The notes beneath the pieces were generated by a model, which saw only the letters and a program-made list of their open reading frames with translations, was not told where the DNA came from and did not search any database. This document shows positions 9,750 through 18,482 of a stretch of 64,000 nucleotides of DNA, in pieces; within the stretch, counting starts at the first letter, position 1, and every line of letters begins with the position of its first letter. The translations under genes were made by a program, and so were the position numbers. The DNA is from JAEUIG01 sp046349775 (GTDB taxonomy: Bacteria > Planctomycetota > Planctomycetia > Planctomycetales > Planctomycetaceae), in assembly GCA_046349775.1 (NCBI GenBank), contig JAXMBS010000023.1, forward strand, positions 10,016 to 74,015. The letters run 5' to 3'.

Positions 9750-9852
9750 GTACGGAAGAACGGGTTATTCGTCGATCGTTTATGGTTCATCGAGATGGGA
9801 ATTCCGCAGACGTTCAGCGTTCAAGAAGAATCAAATCGAAGATCGAAAATTG

Positions 9853-10533
9853 CTACCCGAAGCTCATCGCCAGAGCCTGCATGATCAGTCGCCAGCCGTC
9901 GACCAGCACAAACAGCAGGATCTTGAGCGGCGTAGAGACGACAACCGGCGGCATCATCATCATGCCGAGCGACATCAGGACAACGGACACGACGAGGTCG
10001 ACCAGCAGAAACGGGATGTATATGCAGAACCCCATGATGAACGCGGTCTTCAGCTCGCTGGTGACGAACGCGGGCACAAGCACGCGCGCCGGCGTTTCGT
10101 CGGCGGTCGACACCGGGCCGATATTCGACATCTCAATGAACAGCGCCAGGTCCTGCTGGCGTGTCTGGTACAGCATGAATTTGCGGAGCTCGCCCCAGCC
10201 CGCTTTCCAGGCATCCACCGCCGACATTTGCTGCGCCATGTAAGGCTGTACGGCCTTTGTTTCGATCGCTTCCAGCGTCGGTCCCATCGTGAACAGAGTC
10301 AGAAACAGCGACAGACCGAGCAGCACCTGATTGGGCGGGATTTCCTGGGTCGTTAGCGCGCGACGCACGAACGAGAGGACGATCACAATCCGGGTGAACG
10401 ATGTCAGCGTGACCAGCAGCGACGACAGCAGCACCAGCGCGCCCATGAACATGGCGACCTGGAGCTGCGGCGCCAGTCCACTGAAGCCTTCGGCGCTGGT
10501 CACGCTCTGGACGATTGACCCGGTGTCGGTCAT
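9853..10533 (-). CDS. fliP: Flagellar export gate protein FliP
   Basis: FliP is a core subunit of the FliPQR export gate. The 226-residue product starts at MTDTGSIVQS (10533), since the longer frame to 10629 lacks conserved sequence. It contains the family blocks SLLVTLTSFTRIVIVLSFVRRAL, PPNQVLLGLSLFLTLFTMGP, VPAFVTSELKTAF, FCIYIPFLLVDLVVS and MMMMPPVVVSTPLKI. Four hydrophobic segments are visible. It is intact, unlike adjacent flhA, and follows fliO by 16 bases. Confidence 0.95.
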   Translation of the reverse strand: MTDTGSIVQSVTSAEGFSGLAPQLQVAMFMGALVLLSSLLVTLTSFTRIVIVLSFVRRALTTQEIPPNQVLLGLSLFLTLFTMGPTLEAIETKAVQPYMAQQMSAVDAWKAGWGELRKFMLYQTRQQDLALFIEMSNIGPVSTADETPARVLVPAFVTSELKTAFIMGFCIYIPFLLVDLVVSVVLMSLGMMMMPPVVVSTPLKILLFVLVDGWRLIMQALAMSFG

Positions 10534-10549
10534 GTGCGTTTCCCGCGGT

Positions 10550-11410
10550 TCAGGTGATCTGCGACTCGTGCAGCGTGTTCCAGGCGCTGCCGCGATCAGC
10601 CTCGGGCGGATGCGCCATGCCAGAATCAACTTCGTCGGATTCTGCCGCCAGCATCGCCGGGAACCGGTCCGGGAGGACCGTTACCGATTTCACCCCCGCC
10701 GGGTCGACGGCGACGAGCACCTGCCGTCCCTGGACTTCGATCAGGTGAATGCGACACCGCTGCGGAAGGTTCAGCGTTTCCACGCTGCGGACTTGCGTCG
10801 CAGTTCCGCCAGGAAATTCCTTGCGTGCGAGCCACTGCCGGACGAGCCACAGGGCGACGAGGCCGAACCCAACCAGCAGCCCGGCGCCTTCGGCCCAGTC
10901 GCGCAGCGTCTGGGCGGGATCAATGGAGGACGCCGAATCAGGCCAGGCGAGTCGCGACAGCGGCTCATGTCGGGTTGTCGATTGTGCGGAGTCAGCGGCC
11001 GCTGGGACGTCAGTCGGCGGCGAAGCAGCAACCGCTGCGGCAGAATTTATGATTGCGGCGTGCTCGTCGTCGGCCGCAATCTGAACGACGCGGGGCAGGT
11101 TTCCAGGGGCGTCCTCCTGCAAATCTGCAAAATGGACGCCTGACGGCGCGCCCGGAGAATCCGAGGCGGATTCCGTCCCCGCAGGGGCCACCGAAACCGG
11201 CTTTGGCGGAAGCACTACCGAGGTTCGGTTGACCGGCGGGCTTGCACCGTGGTTGCGATCCCCAATCACCGAAACAGCGCCGGAGTGGTTCGGTTCGCGA
11301 CCGGCAGCCGCGCTCACGAGCAACACGCAAGCGCAGCATGCGGCCGGCAGGCGTTGCAGGATGCCTGAGGGCCGTGGCCATCGTCGCGCCGTTTCAAAAA
11401 CCTCGCACAT
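10550..11410 (-). CDS. fliO: FliO-like flagellar biosynthesis protein
   Basis: FliO assists assembly of the FliP ring. The 286-residue product has an N-terminal hydrophobic/signal segment (ACCACVLLVSAAAG), a long low-complexity periplasmic part, one transmembrane helix near residue 180 (GAGLLVGFGLVALWLV), and a C-terminal cytoplasmic domain (VRSVETLNLPQRCRIHLIEV and VLVAVDPAGVKSV), which is the FliO domain pattern. Its position between fliN and fliP is the canonical one. The long periplasmic linker is longer than in E. coli FliO. Confidence 0.82.
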   Translation of the reverse strand: MCEVFETARRWPRPSGILQRLPAACCACVLLVSAAAGREPNHSGAVSVIGDRNHGASPPVNRTSVVLPPKPVSVAPAGTESASDSPGAPSGVHFADLQEDAPGNLPRVVQIAADDEHAAIINSAAAVAASPPTDVPAAADSAQSTTRHEPLSRLAWPDSASSIDPAQTLRDWAEGAGLLVGFGLVALWLVRQWLARKEFPGGTATQVRSVETLNLPQRCRIHLIEVQGRQVLVAVDPAGVKSVTVLPDRFPAMLAAESDEVDSGMAHPPEADRGSAWNTLHESQIT

Positions 11411-11445
11411 GTCGCATCAATTCCGTGAACGCCGGCACACATCGG

Positions 11446-11889
11446 TCATTCGTGTCCGCTGGCCGGTGCGGTCGATCGTTTAATCGTCGTGGAGTTGCGG
11501 CGTGAGCCGGCGGCCTCCGGACCGTCGATTTCATCGATGCGGATCGCGTAGCGATCGTTGACGACGATGACCTCGCCGCGAGCCAGCCGCACGCCCTGTG
11601 CCATCAGGTCAACCGGCTCGTCGATCGCCCGGTCAAGTTCGATGACCGACCCCTTGCCGAGCTTGACGAGCTCACCGATCGGCAGCGTGACCCGCCCCAA
11701 TTCGACGCTGACGGTGACCGTCACGTCGAAAAACCGGCTCAGTGAAGCCGCGGGATTGGGCACGCGCTGCGGTTCCATGGCAGGGAAGTCGGCGCGGTGC
11801 GCGATGATCTCCTCGACGTCCGCCGCCGGAATCGGCCCCGGCTCGTCTTGCACGACCGCCGCTGTGGATTCCACGGTGTTTGACATCAC
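11446..11889 (-). CDS. fliN: Flagellar motor switch protein FliN
   Basis: FliN makes up the base of the C-ring and helps dock the FliH-FliI export complex. The 147-residue product ends in a SpoA domain (FFDVTVTVSVELGRVTLPIGELVKLGKGSVIELDR, then VRLARGEVIVVNDRYAIRIDEI). The start overlaps the fliM stop by four bases, indicating coupled translation. The N-terminal 50 residues are acidic and poorly conserved, as is usual. Confidence 0.94.
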   Translation of the reverse strand: MMSNTVESTAAVVQDEPGPIPAADVEEIIAHRADFPAMEPQRVPNPAASLSRFFDVTVTVSVELGRVTLPIGELVKLGKGSVIELDRAIDEPVDLMAQGVRLARGEVIVVNDRYAIRIDEIDGPEAAGSRRNSTTIKRSTAPASGHE

Positions 11890-12794
11890 TGACCTCCCTG
11901 TCGTTCCTCGAGTTCGGAACCCAGGACGTCCTCAATCTGGAAGGAGCGCTGGAGTCCGATTCGCCCTGGAAATCCGCGATATTTTCTAGCGCCATGCACC
12001 TCGCCGAGCACCGGCTCGCTGATGCACTGGTCCAGCACGACGACGTCCCCCACGTGCAGGTCGGCCAATTGCGCCATCGGCAGCCGGGCGGAGCCAAGCC
12101 GCACCGACATCGTGATCGGCAGGGCGACGGCCAGACGCTCGATGCCGGGGGTCGTCGCTGATTTCTGTTCTTCGACCGGCGGCGCCTGCGGCCATTCGAT
12201 GCCTGCCAACTGTTCGAAGGGCGCCTGCGGGATGATCCACCGGCATTCCGCATCCCCCAGCCGCGTCGCTAACTGGAATTCCGACATGATGACGACGTCC
12301 TGCCGCGCCAGCAGCCGGCTCCGCGCGACGCGCGTCTCCACCGCGCCGCAGCGACAGGCGATCGACTGGCGGCCCGGCCAGGCTTCGCCCAGTGCCCACG
12401 CCAGTTCGCTGACCAGCAACTGCATCAACGACAGCTCGACGGCTGTCAGCGTACGAGGTTTCTGCCAGGTCGGCTCCAGATTGCCGATCAGGTCGGCGGC
12501 CAGCGACAGGGCATGCAGCGGCGCAAACGCCCAGATCGTCGGGAACTGTATCTCACCGATTGTCACGACAAAGCCGATTCCAGGGTCCGGCAGCCGTTCC
12601 TGCGCCTCGCTGAACGGCATCACGTCCGTACGCGTGCGCGACCACTTGACCGGGCTGGGCAAATGCTTGTTCCACGCTTCTCCGGCCAGCACACACATGC
12701 GGTCCTGCCATTGCGCAAGCGGACGCGGCACCGACGCGGATTCGCTGCGTGGCTTCCGGAAATCGACCGGTCGATAGGCGGTCGCGCCGCTCAT
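11886..12794 (-). CDS. fliM: Flagellar motor switch protein FliM, lacking the N-terminal CheY-binding peptide
   Basis: FliM links FliG to FliN in the C-ring. The 302-residue product has the core domain (GIGFVVTIGEIQFPTIWAF, LHALSLAADLIGNLEP, LMQLLVSELAWALGEAW) and a C-terminal SpoA domain (LPITMSVRLGSARLPMAQLADLHVGDVV). The protein begins directly with YRPVDFRKPRS, which matches the segment that normally follows the CheY-P-binding LSQxEIDALL peptide. That peptide is missing. The gene overlaps fliL by four bases at its 5' side and fliN by four at its 3' side. Confidence 0.92.
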   Translation of the reverse strand: MSGATAYRPVDFRKPRSESASVPRPLAQWQDRMCVLAGEAWNKHLPSPVKWSRTRTDVMPFSEAQERLPDPGIGFVVTIGEIQFPTIWAFAPLHALSLAADLIGNLEPTWQKPRTLTAVELSLMQLLVSELAWALGEAWPGRQSIACRCGAVETRVARSRLLARQDVVIMSEFQLATRLGDAECRWIIPQAPFEQLAGIEWPQAPPVEEQKSATTPGIERLAVALPITMSVRLGSARLPMAQLADLHVGDVVVLDQCISEPVLGEVHGARKYRGFPGRIGLQRSFQIEDVLGSELEERQGGQ

Positions 12795-13321
12795 TGGATT
12801 GCAAATTCCTGGAACAGGATTTCGTCAATGCGGTCGTAACCGTCCGGGAACAGGACGGTGTTGAACTCGTCGCGAATTTCACGGCGCAGGCGGTTCTGAC
12901 CGATTCGCCCCTGCACCCCGTCCACAGGCTGATCCGAGAGGTAACTGATGAGCCAGTTCCGCAGGACGGCCTCCTGGGCCAGCATCGCGGCGTTGATCTC
13001 TTCCTTCTCTTTTTCCTTGACCTGCAATGCGATCTTAAGCTTGATGTACCGGGGGAGTCGGCCGGATTCGAGGTTGACCACGATCTCGCCGAATTCGATG
13101 TACGCCGGCTTGGTGACTTCGGCCGGAGACGCCGGCTGTTCGTCCTCGTGCTCGGACGGCGCCGATGCCGCGTGGCCGGGCTGCAAGTTGGCCGGTAACA
13201 CGTACGGCACAGCGGCGCCAATGCCGCCGGCAACCACGGCGGTGATGACCCACCCCAGTTTGCCGCCGCCGGCTCCCTTTCCGCCGTCTGACTTGTTTTC
13301 CCCTGCTGGTGCTTCGGCCAT
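12791..13321 (-). CDS. fliL: Flagellar basal-body-associated protein FliL
   Basis: FliL surrounds the stator and stabilises the motor. The start MAEAPAGENKSDGG at 13321 is chosen because the longer frame (to 13759) is not protein-like. The 176-residue product has a Gly/Lys-rich cytoplasmic tail, one transmembrane segment (LGWVITAVVAGGIGAAVPYVL) and the periplasmic FliL domain (AYIEFGEIVVNLESGRLPRYIKLKIAL, then LRREIRDEFNTVL and ILFQEFAIQ). It is the first gene of the long minus-strand operon. Confidence 0.93.
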   Translation of the reverse strand: MAEAPAGENKSDGGKGAGGGKLGWVITAVVAGGIGAAVPYVLPANLQPGHAASAPSEHEDEQPASPAEVTKPAYIEFGEIVVNLESGRLPRYIKLKIALQVKEKEKEEINAAMLAQEAVLRNWLISYLSDQPVDGVQGRIGQNRLRREIRDEFNTVLFPDGYDRIDEILFQEFAIQ

Positions 13322-13778
13322 GGCCCCACTCCTTGATCCTGGCCGCAGCGCATTGAACGAACGGAGCGCGCGCGGCTCACCATTGTCAAACTGTCGGCCA
13401 TTGACCTTGCCGATCTTGAGGATTGCTCCGATTCCGGTGGCTGCGCAAGAAAAATGGACTTTTCCGTGCAACCAGCAAGCCCCGCGGCTCGCTCCAGGCG
13501 CCGCAGAGCGACGAACAGCGGCATTCAGCGACAACAAACTGGGAAAGTTGGGAGACGTTTTCCCGGTGTGCCGATTTTGATGCCGGTTTGCCGCAGAATT
13601 CCCGGCGGTCGACTCTTCCGACGACGAAGAGTCTGCCGATTTTGACGGATGTGCACCGTCCGGTTCGGGGTGGAACCGGGCTCGCGGCCGGCGCCGTCCA
13701 TTGGGCGGTGCCACGGGGGCGGCGGGACCGCGCAACCTGTGTTGGCGGGTGCGGCGCAATCACCGGGGGAATCAGACC
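13322..13778. promoter_or_regulatory. Divergent intergenic region between fliL and flgF, with repeated 12-mers and a hairpin
   Basis: No gene is supported in these 457 bases, which must carry promoters for both flagellar operons. Two identical copies of TGCCGATTTTGA occur at 13569-13580 and 13634-13645, with a one-mismatch copy (TGCCGATCTTGA) at 13408-13419. GCCGAT is the core of the sigma-28 -10 element, but no TAAA box lies at the right distance. A perfect hairpin (GACTCTTC, 7-base loop, GAAGAGTC) spans 13611-13633, just before the second copy. The repeats could be operators or promoter elements. Confidence 0.5.
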
Positions 13779-14513
13779 ATGCTGGCAGGCTTGTATAGCG
13801 CCGCAACCGGGATGAACGCCGCCGCGGAGCGACACGAAATCATTGCGCGGAACCTGGCCCACGCCAATGTTCCGGGCTTTCGCCGCCAGTTGATGGTGTC
13901 TCAGACTTTTGAGTCGGCGATCGGCAAAGAATTCCAGCCGCCGTCCGGACGCGAAGCTTGGGGTGTTGATGCGATGGACGCCGTCACCGACTTCGAACAA
14001 GGGGTGCTGCAACGCACGAACCTGCCGCTCGATGTCGCGATCGACGGCAAAGGGTTTTTCACAGTTATGTCTCCCGATGGCGAGTTGCTGTACACCCGGA
14101 ACGGCACGTTTCAGCGGAGTCCGTCCGGCGAACTCGTGACATCCGAAGGATATACGGTCGAAGGCGAAGGGGGCGCGATCACGATCCCGCCGGATGTTCC
14201 GTTGAGCCGCGTGTCGATCGGGATCGACGGCTCAGTGGGCGCCGACGGAGCGCAATTCGGCAAACTGCAGCTCATCGAGTTCGCCGATCCGAGCAAGTTG
14301 ACTCCGGTTGGCACAACCATGTTTGCAGCGAAGGACATGGAATCGTCAACCGCGACAGGCCGACTCATCCAGGGATCGCGCGAATTGGCCAATGTGTCGG
14401 CCGTCGAAGAACTGATCACCATGCTGGTCGGCATGCGGCATTACGAGGCCTCGCAGCGAGCGCTGCGATCGATCGCCGACGCTGTCGGGCAGAATACAAA
14501 TCCGCAGTCGTAG
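13779..14513 (+). CDS. flgF: Flagellar basal-body rod protein FlgF
   Basis: FlgF is a proximal-rod subunit. The 244-residue product starts at MLAGLYSAATGMNAAAERHE and has IARNLAHANVPGFRR, the rod N-terminal pattern. It also carries LDVAIDGKGFFTV in the centre and a C-terminal helix NVSAVEELITMLVGMRHYEASQRAL. An upstream in-frame extension to 13701 is intergenic in character. It is the first gene of the ring/rod operon and is followed by flgG after 69 bases. Confidence 0.9.
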   Translation: MLAGLYSAATGMNAAAERHEIIARNLAHANVPGFRRQLMVSQTFESAIGKEFQPPSGREAWGVDAMDAVTDFEQGVLQRTNLPLDVAIDGKGFFTVMSPDGELLYTRNGTFQRSPSGELVTSEGYTVEGEGGAITIPPDVPLSRVSIGIDGSVGADGAQFGKLQLIEFADPSKLTPVGTTMFAAKDMESSTATGRLIQGSRELANVSAVEELITMLVGMRHYEASQRALRSIADAVGQNTNPQS

Positions 14514-14582
14514 GCTGCGCCCAGAGGCCAGAAGTCAGAGTTCAGAAGGAATCGGGGTCAAGAACGAAGTAAGGGGCTGGCA

Positions 14583-15377
14583 ATGTTACGAGCACTGTAT
14601 TCAAGTGCGACCGGCATGAAGGCGCAGGAGTACGTGATTGACGTCACCGCCAACAACCTGGCGAACGTCAATACCACCGGCTTCAAGCGGAGCATGGTCA
14701 ACTTCGCCGACCTGATGTACGTCACCGGCAAGCAGGCGGGGACCGAAGTCGCCACCGGACAACAGTCGCCGATCCCGTTCCAGATCGGCAGCGGCGTACG
14801 GGCCGTCGGCACGACCAAGTCCTTCAGTCCCGGTACATTTCAGCAGACGGGAAACCCGTTCGATATTGCGATCGAAGGGGACGGGTTCTTCAAGATCAAC
14901 ATGCCGAACGGCGACATCCGTTACACGCGCGACGGGTCGTTCAGGCTCGATAGCCAGGGACGGGTCGTGACGGCTGACGGTTTTCTGTTGGCCGACGGCA
15001 TCACGATTCCCAATGACACGGCCCCCGATCAACTGCAGATTGGACAGGACGGCACGGTCTCCGCGAATTCGTCGACTGGAACGCCGACCACGCTCGGTCA
15101 AATACAACTGTATCGGTTTGCGAATCCGGCCGGTCTCAGCAGCCAGGGAGCCAACTTGTTTGCATCCACGGCGGCGTCCGGCACGGAAATCGGCGGCCAG
15201 CCCAACACGACGCCGGGCTTCGGCTCACTCCGCCACCGGTTTGTCGAAGGCTCCAACGTCGAAGTCGTCACCGAGCTGATCTCGCTGATCTCCGCTCAGC
15301 GGGCCTACGAGATCAATTCGCGGGCCGTCCGTGCCGGCGACGAGATGCTGTCCACGACGACGGAAATCGTCCGTTAG
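14583..15377 (+). CDS. flgG: Flagellar distal-rod protein FlgG
   Basis: FlgG forms the distal rod. The 264-residue product matches the usual length and contains LRALYSSATGMKAQEYVIDVTANNLANVNTTGFKRS, the N-terminal signature. It also has FDIAIEGDGFFKI, and the C-terminal ELISLISAQRAYEINSRAVRAGDEML. The gene starts with ATG. The 69-base gap upstream contains the low-complexity phrase CCAGAAGTCAGAGTTCAGAA seen in other gaps. Confidence 0.95.
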   Translation: MLRALYSSATGMKAQEYVIDVTANNLANVNTTGFKRSMVNFADLMYVTGKQAGTEVATGQQSPIPFQIGSGVRAVGTTKSFSPGTFQQTGNPFDIAIEGDGFFKINMPNGDIRYTRDGSFRLDSQGRVVTADGFLLADGITIPNDTAPDQLQIGQDGTVSANSSTGTPTTLGQIQLYRFANPAGLSSQGANLFASTAASGTEIGGQPNTTPGFGSLRHRFVEGSNVEVVTELISLISAQRAYEINSRAVRAGDEMLSTTTEIVR

Positions 15378-15392
15378 ACCTGGGTCGGACTC

Positions 15393-16412
15393 ATGCAGGC
15401 AAGGACGCCCCTGTTAATTGCGATGCTGTTGGCCGCCGCGTATTCGTCGCGGGCGGGTGCGCCCGCGGCCGATGCGCGCGCCGCCGCACCGATCCGAGTC
15501 AGCCTGCATCCGAGCGCCCAGATCGGCGACCGTCTGATCCGGATCGGCGACGTCGCTCGAATCTCCGGCGGTAATGCGGAGGCGCGGTCTCAGATCTCCA
15601 AGCTCGATCTGCTGGAGGTCGACGCTGATGACACCGGCACGGAGGTTCCGCGCGCCCTGGTCGAAGCGCGGCTGCTTCTGGGAGGCTGGTCTCGCGACAC
15701 TTGTCGTGTCGAGGGCGCTGCCGCAGTGCAGGTGATCTGTATGGTAATGGCCAGCGCCGAGCAACGTGCTCTGCGCTCTGTGCGATCTGCGGTGGCCGCT
15801 CAAGCGAACTGGCCCGAGGAAGACGTTGTCGTCCGTCTGGCGCAGCCATTGATGCCGGGCGTCGCTGAGCAGATCGGCGCTACCCCACAGGCGGATCTGG
15901 AAACGCGGCTCACCACGCCCGCCGGAACCGGAGGACGCCTGCGTGTGACCTTGTGGACCGGCGACGGGCAAAGTGTGCGCCGCGAAGTGCCGGTCGTCGT
16001 GGAAGTCCTGTATCGGCAACTTGCGCCGGTCGCAGCCAGGCCGCTGTCGACCCGGCGCACGCTCGAGGCGGACGACATCCTGCTCGAACCGCGCGACCTG
16101 ACGCGACGCGGTTCAGCGCTGCCAATCGAGCAGGTCGTCGGGAAGGCGCTGCGGCAGCCGCTCGCAGCGGGAGACCTCATCACCGATCGGGACTTGATCG
16201 CGGCCAACGCCAGCAACGAACCGCCGGTGATCCAACAGCGCGACGTGGTGAAGGTCACGGCCAAAAAGGGACGGCTGATACTGATCATGCCCGCGGCCGA
16301 AGCGATGCAGTCCGGCCGGCAGGGGGAAATGATCCGGATTCGCAACACGAAATCGGGACGCGTCGTCGTGGGTCGTGTCACCGGACCGGGGGAAGTGGAG
16401 GTGCCGCTGTGA
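15393..16412 (+). CDS. flgA: Flagellar P-ring chaperone FlgA
   Basis: FlgA is a periplasmic chaperone for assembly of the P ring from FlgI. The 339-residue product has an N-terminal signal peptide (LLIAMLLAAAYSSRAGA) and a repeated beta-clip region. It ends in a SAF-like C-terminal domain (RTLEADDILLEPRDLT, VVGKALRQPLAAGDLI, VVKVTAKKGRLILIMPAAEAMQSG, GEMIRIRNTKSGRVVVGRV). It is longer than E. coli FlgA (219), with an extra N-terminal domain. Its stop overlaps the GTG of flgH. Confidence 0.92.
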   Translation: MQARTPLLIAMLLAAAYSSRAGAPAADARAAAPIRVSLHPSAQIGDRLIRIGDVARISGGNAEARSQISKLDLLEVDADDTGTEVPRALVEARLLLGGWSRDTCRVEGAAAVQVICMVMASAEQRALRSVRSAVAAQANWPEEDVVVRLAQPLMPGVAEQIGATPQADLETRLTTPAGTGGRLRVTLWTGDGQSVRREVPVVVEVLYRQLAPVAARPLSTRRTLEADDILLEPRDLTRRGSALPIEQVVGKALRQPLAAGDLITDRDLIAANASNEPPVIQQRDVVKVTAKKGRLILIMPAAEAMQSGRQGEMIRIRNTKSGRVVVGRVTGPGEVEVPL

Positions 16413-17047
16413 ACTGGGGATCGTATTTGCGGCGGGCCAGCGGGTCGGCCGCGCTGATCGTCGCTGCCGCGCTGCCGGTCACGGTCCGCGGTGAGTCGCT
16501 GTGGGAACGGCGCGACCCGCAGCGCGCGTTCCTGTTCTTCGATGTCAACGCCCGGCACAAGGGGGACAACATCACCGTCCTGATCAGTCTCAACACGGAC
16601 GTGCAAAACTCCGACGACCGCGCCATGAAGAAGGACAGCAAGGCTGACGCCTCCATGGACCTGAAGTCGGCCATCTCTGGCGACTATGGCAACTCGGCCG
16701 GAGCGGCGTCGTACGACTTTGCGACCGATTCCGATCGGTCGTTTGACGGATCGGCGAAATTCAACAGCCAGCGGAACTTCACGACCAAGGTCGCCGCGAC
16801 GGTTACGGACGTGTTGCCGAACGGGAACATGGTGATCGAAGGGCGGCAGGGGGTGGGCGTGCAAGGGGACGAACGAATCATGGTGATTTCGGGAATTGTG
16901 CGTCCATTCGACGTCGAGCCGGGGAACGTGGTGCAGTCGCGGGCGATCGCAAATCTTCGGATCACGTATGAAGGGGTCGGTCAGGAACAGGCGTTCGTCC
17001 GGCAGGGCTTCTTCAGCCGTGTCATGAACAAGCTCTGGCCGTTCTGA
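16409..17047 (+). CDS. flgH: Flagellar L-ring protein FlgH, without an obvious lipobox
   Basis: FlgH forms the outer-membrane L ring. The GTG at 16409 overlaps the flgA stop codon. The 212-residue product has a signal-like segment (GSAALIVAAALPVTVRGE), then ESLWERRDPQRAFLFFDVNARHKGDNITVLI and the C-terminal block PNGNMVIEGRQGVGVQGDERIMVISGIVRPFDV, ISRA-like QSRAIANLRITYEGVG. FlgH is normally a lipoprotein, but no cysteine occurs near the predicted cleavage site here. Confidence 0.93.
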   Translation: MNWGSYLRRASGSAALIVAAALPVTVRGESLWERRDPQRAFLFFDVNARHKGDNITVLISLNTDVQNSDDRAMKKDSKADASMDLKSAISGDYGNSAGAASYDFATDSDRSFDGSAKFNSQRNFTTKVAATVTDVLPNGNMVIEGRQGVGVQGDERIMVISGIVRPFDVEPGNVVQSRAIANLRITYEGVGQEQAFVRQGFFSRVMNKLWPF

Positions 17048-17095
17048 GAAGTCCTGATTTTGAGTGTCGGTATTCAGCAGGGGGGAGGGGGTCGG

Positions 17096-18457
17096 ATGCG
17101 ATTTGGTGGTGGGGAAGACCGAAAGCTCATCGACCGCTGGCTTCAGTGGGCGCACGGTGTCTGCGCACTATTGCTGACGTTGGTGCTCGCAGTTGTACCG
17201 GCCGGCGCGCAGACGCCTCCTCCGCCGAATCCGCCGCCTGCCGCGAAAAACGGGCCTGGGATTGCGCCGAAACAGCCGTCGGCAGCGACGAGTGAGCGGT
17301 TTGTGCCACCGGCGCCCGAGCCGGCCGCCGCGGGTCCGAAACGAAAGCCCCCAGCCAATCCGGCCTCCGGCGCCGCGTCTGAACCGATCGGCGACGCCCA
17401 CGTCCGCATCAAGGACATCACGTCGATCGAAGGGGAGCGGATCAACCAGTTGACAGGCATGGGACTGGTGGCCGGCCTGCAGGGAACCGGCGGCCGGACA
17501 CCCACCACGCGGGAATTCGCCCACAACATGCTGCAAAAGTACGGACAAAGATTCACCAACGCGCTCGCACTGACGTATCGCAATGATTCGAAAGACCGCA
17601 CCGACAACCTCTCGGTCGTCACGGTCATTGCCGATCTGCCGCCGGATAAGCGCAAAGGGGAACAGATTGACGTCATCGTCTCGGCCTTCGACGACGCGAA
17701 AAGCCTGCAAGGGGGAGTCCTGATCTTTACGCCGCTCTCGGCCGCCAACGGAGAGATCTACGCCGTGGCGCAGGGACCGCTGACGACCGGCGGCTTCTCG
17801 TTTGAAGGCCAGGCCGCCTCGGTCCAGCAGAACTTTCCGACCACCGGGCGGATTTCCAACGGAGCGACGATCGAACTGGAGACCTGCTCCACCGTCGGAC
17901 TGAACGGCCGGGTCGGTCTGCTCGTCGACCACCCGGACTATGAGCTGGCCCGGCGGATCGCCGTGGCGATCAACCAGGCGTATCCGGACACCGCCGTGCA
18001 GCGTGGACCGAGCATCGTCGAGCTACGGATTCCGGTCGAGTACCAGTTTGACTGGCAGGGATTCATCGGGCTCGTCGGCGAACTGAAAGTGCTGCCGAAC
18101 GCCAAGGCGGTCGTCGTCATCAACGAGCGCACCGGGACGGTCATCATCGGTGAGAACGTCAAGCTCTCCCGCGTGCTGATCACGCACTCCAACCTGTCGA
18201 TCATGACCAGCGAAACGCCGGAGGCTTCGCAACCGCTGCCGTTCAGTCCGATCGGCGCGGAAACGGTCATCCTGCCGCGGACGAGTCTGGACGTGACGGA
18301 AGATGGCCTGCCGGTGACTGAAATCCCCGACCAGGCGACTGTCGGCGACCTGGCCCAGGCCCTGAATGCACTCGGCGTAACGCCGCGAGATCTGAGTTCA
18401 ATCTTCCAGATGTTGAAGGAATCCGGCGCGCTGCACGCGGACCTGCAGATCAAGTGA
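17096..18457 (+). CDS. flgI: Flagellar P-ring protein FlgI
   Basis: FlgI polymerises into the P ring around the distal rod. I chose ATG 17096 because a strong purine-rich ribosome binding site lies just before it (about 17080-17092); an in-frame TTG at 17060 is possible. The product (about 453 residues) has a signal segment (ALLLTLVLAVVPAGAQ), an unusual Pro/Ala-rich linker of roughly 70 residues, and the conserved FlgI body starting at VRIKDITSIEGERINQLTGMGLVAGLQGTGG. The C-terminus (VGDLAQALNALGVTPRDLSSIFQML) is typical. Confidence 0.95.
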   Translation: MRFGGGEDRKLIDRWLQWAHGVCALLLTLVLAVVPAGAQTPPPPNPPPAAKNGPGIAPKQPSAATSERFVPPAPEPAAAGPKRKPPANPASGAASEPIGDAHVRIKDITSIEGERINQLTGMGLVAGLQGTGGRTPTTREFAHNMLQKYGQRFTNALALTYRNDSKDRTDNLSVVTVIADLPPDKRKGEQIDVIVSAFDDAKSLQGGVLIFTPLSAANGEIYAVAQGPLTTGGFSFEGQAASVQQNFPTTGRISNGATIELETCSTVGLNGRVGLLVDHPDYELARRIAVAINQAYPDTAVQRGPSIVELRIPVEYQFDWQGFIGLVGELKVLPNAKAVVVINERTGTVIIGENVKLSRVLITHSNLSIMTSETPEASQPLPFSPIGAETVILPRTSLDVTEDGLPVTEIPDQATVGDLAQALNALGVTPRDLSSIFQMLKESGALHADLQIK

Positions 18458-18482
18458 ATGGAAGTCTGAAAGGAATCGGACC

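Noticed and set aside
13400..13770. Possible sigma-54 promoters (GGCC...TTGCC near 13397 and TTGGCG...GCGCA near 13750)
   Set aside because: The first has 11 rather than 10 bases between GG and GC, and the second has a poor -12 box. No site meets the consensus well enough to annotate.
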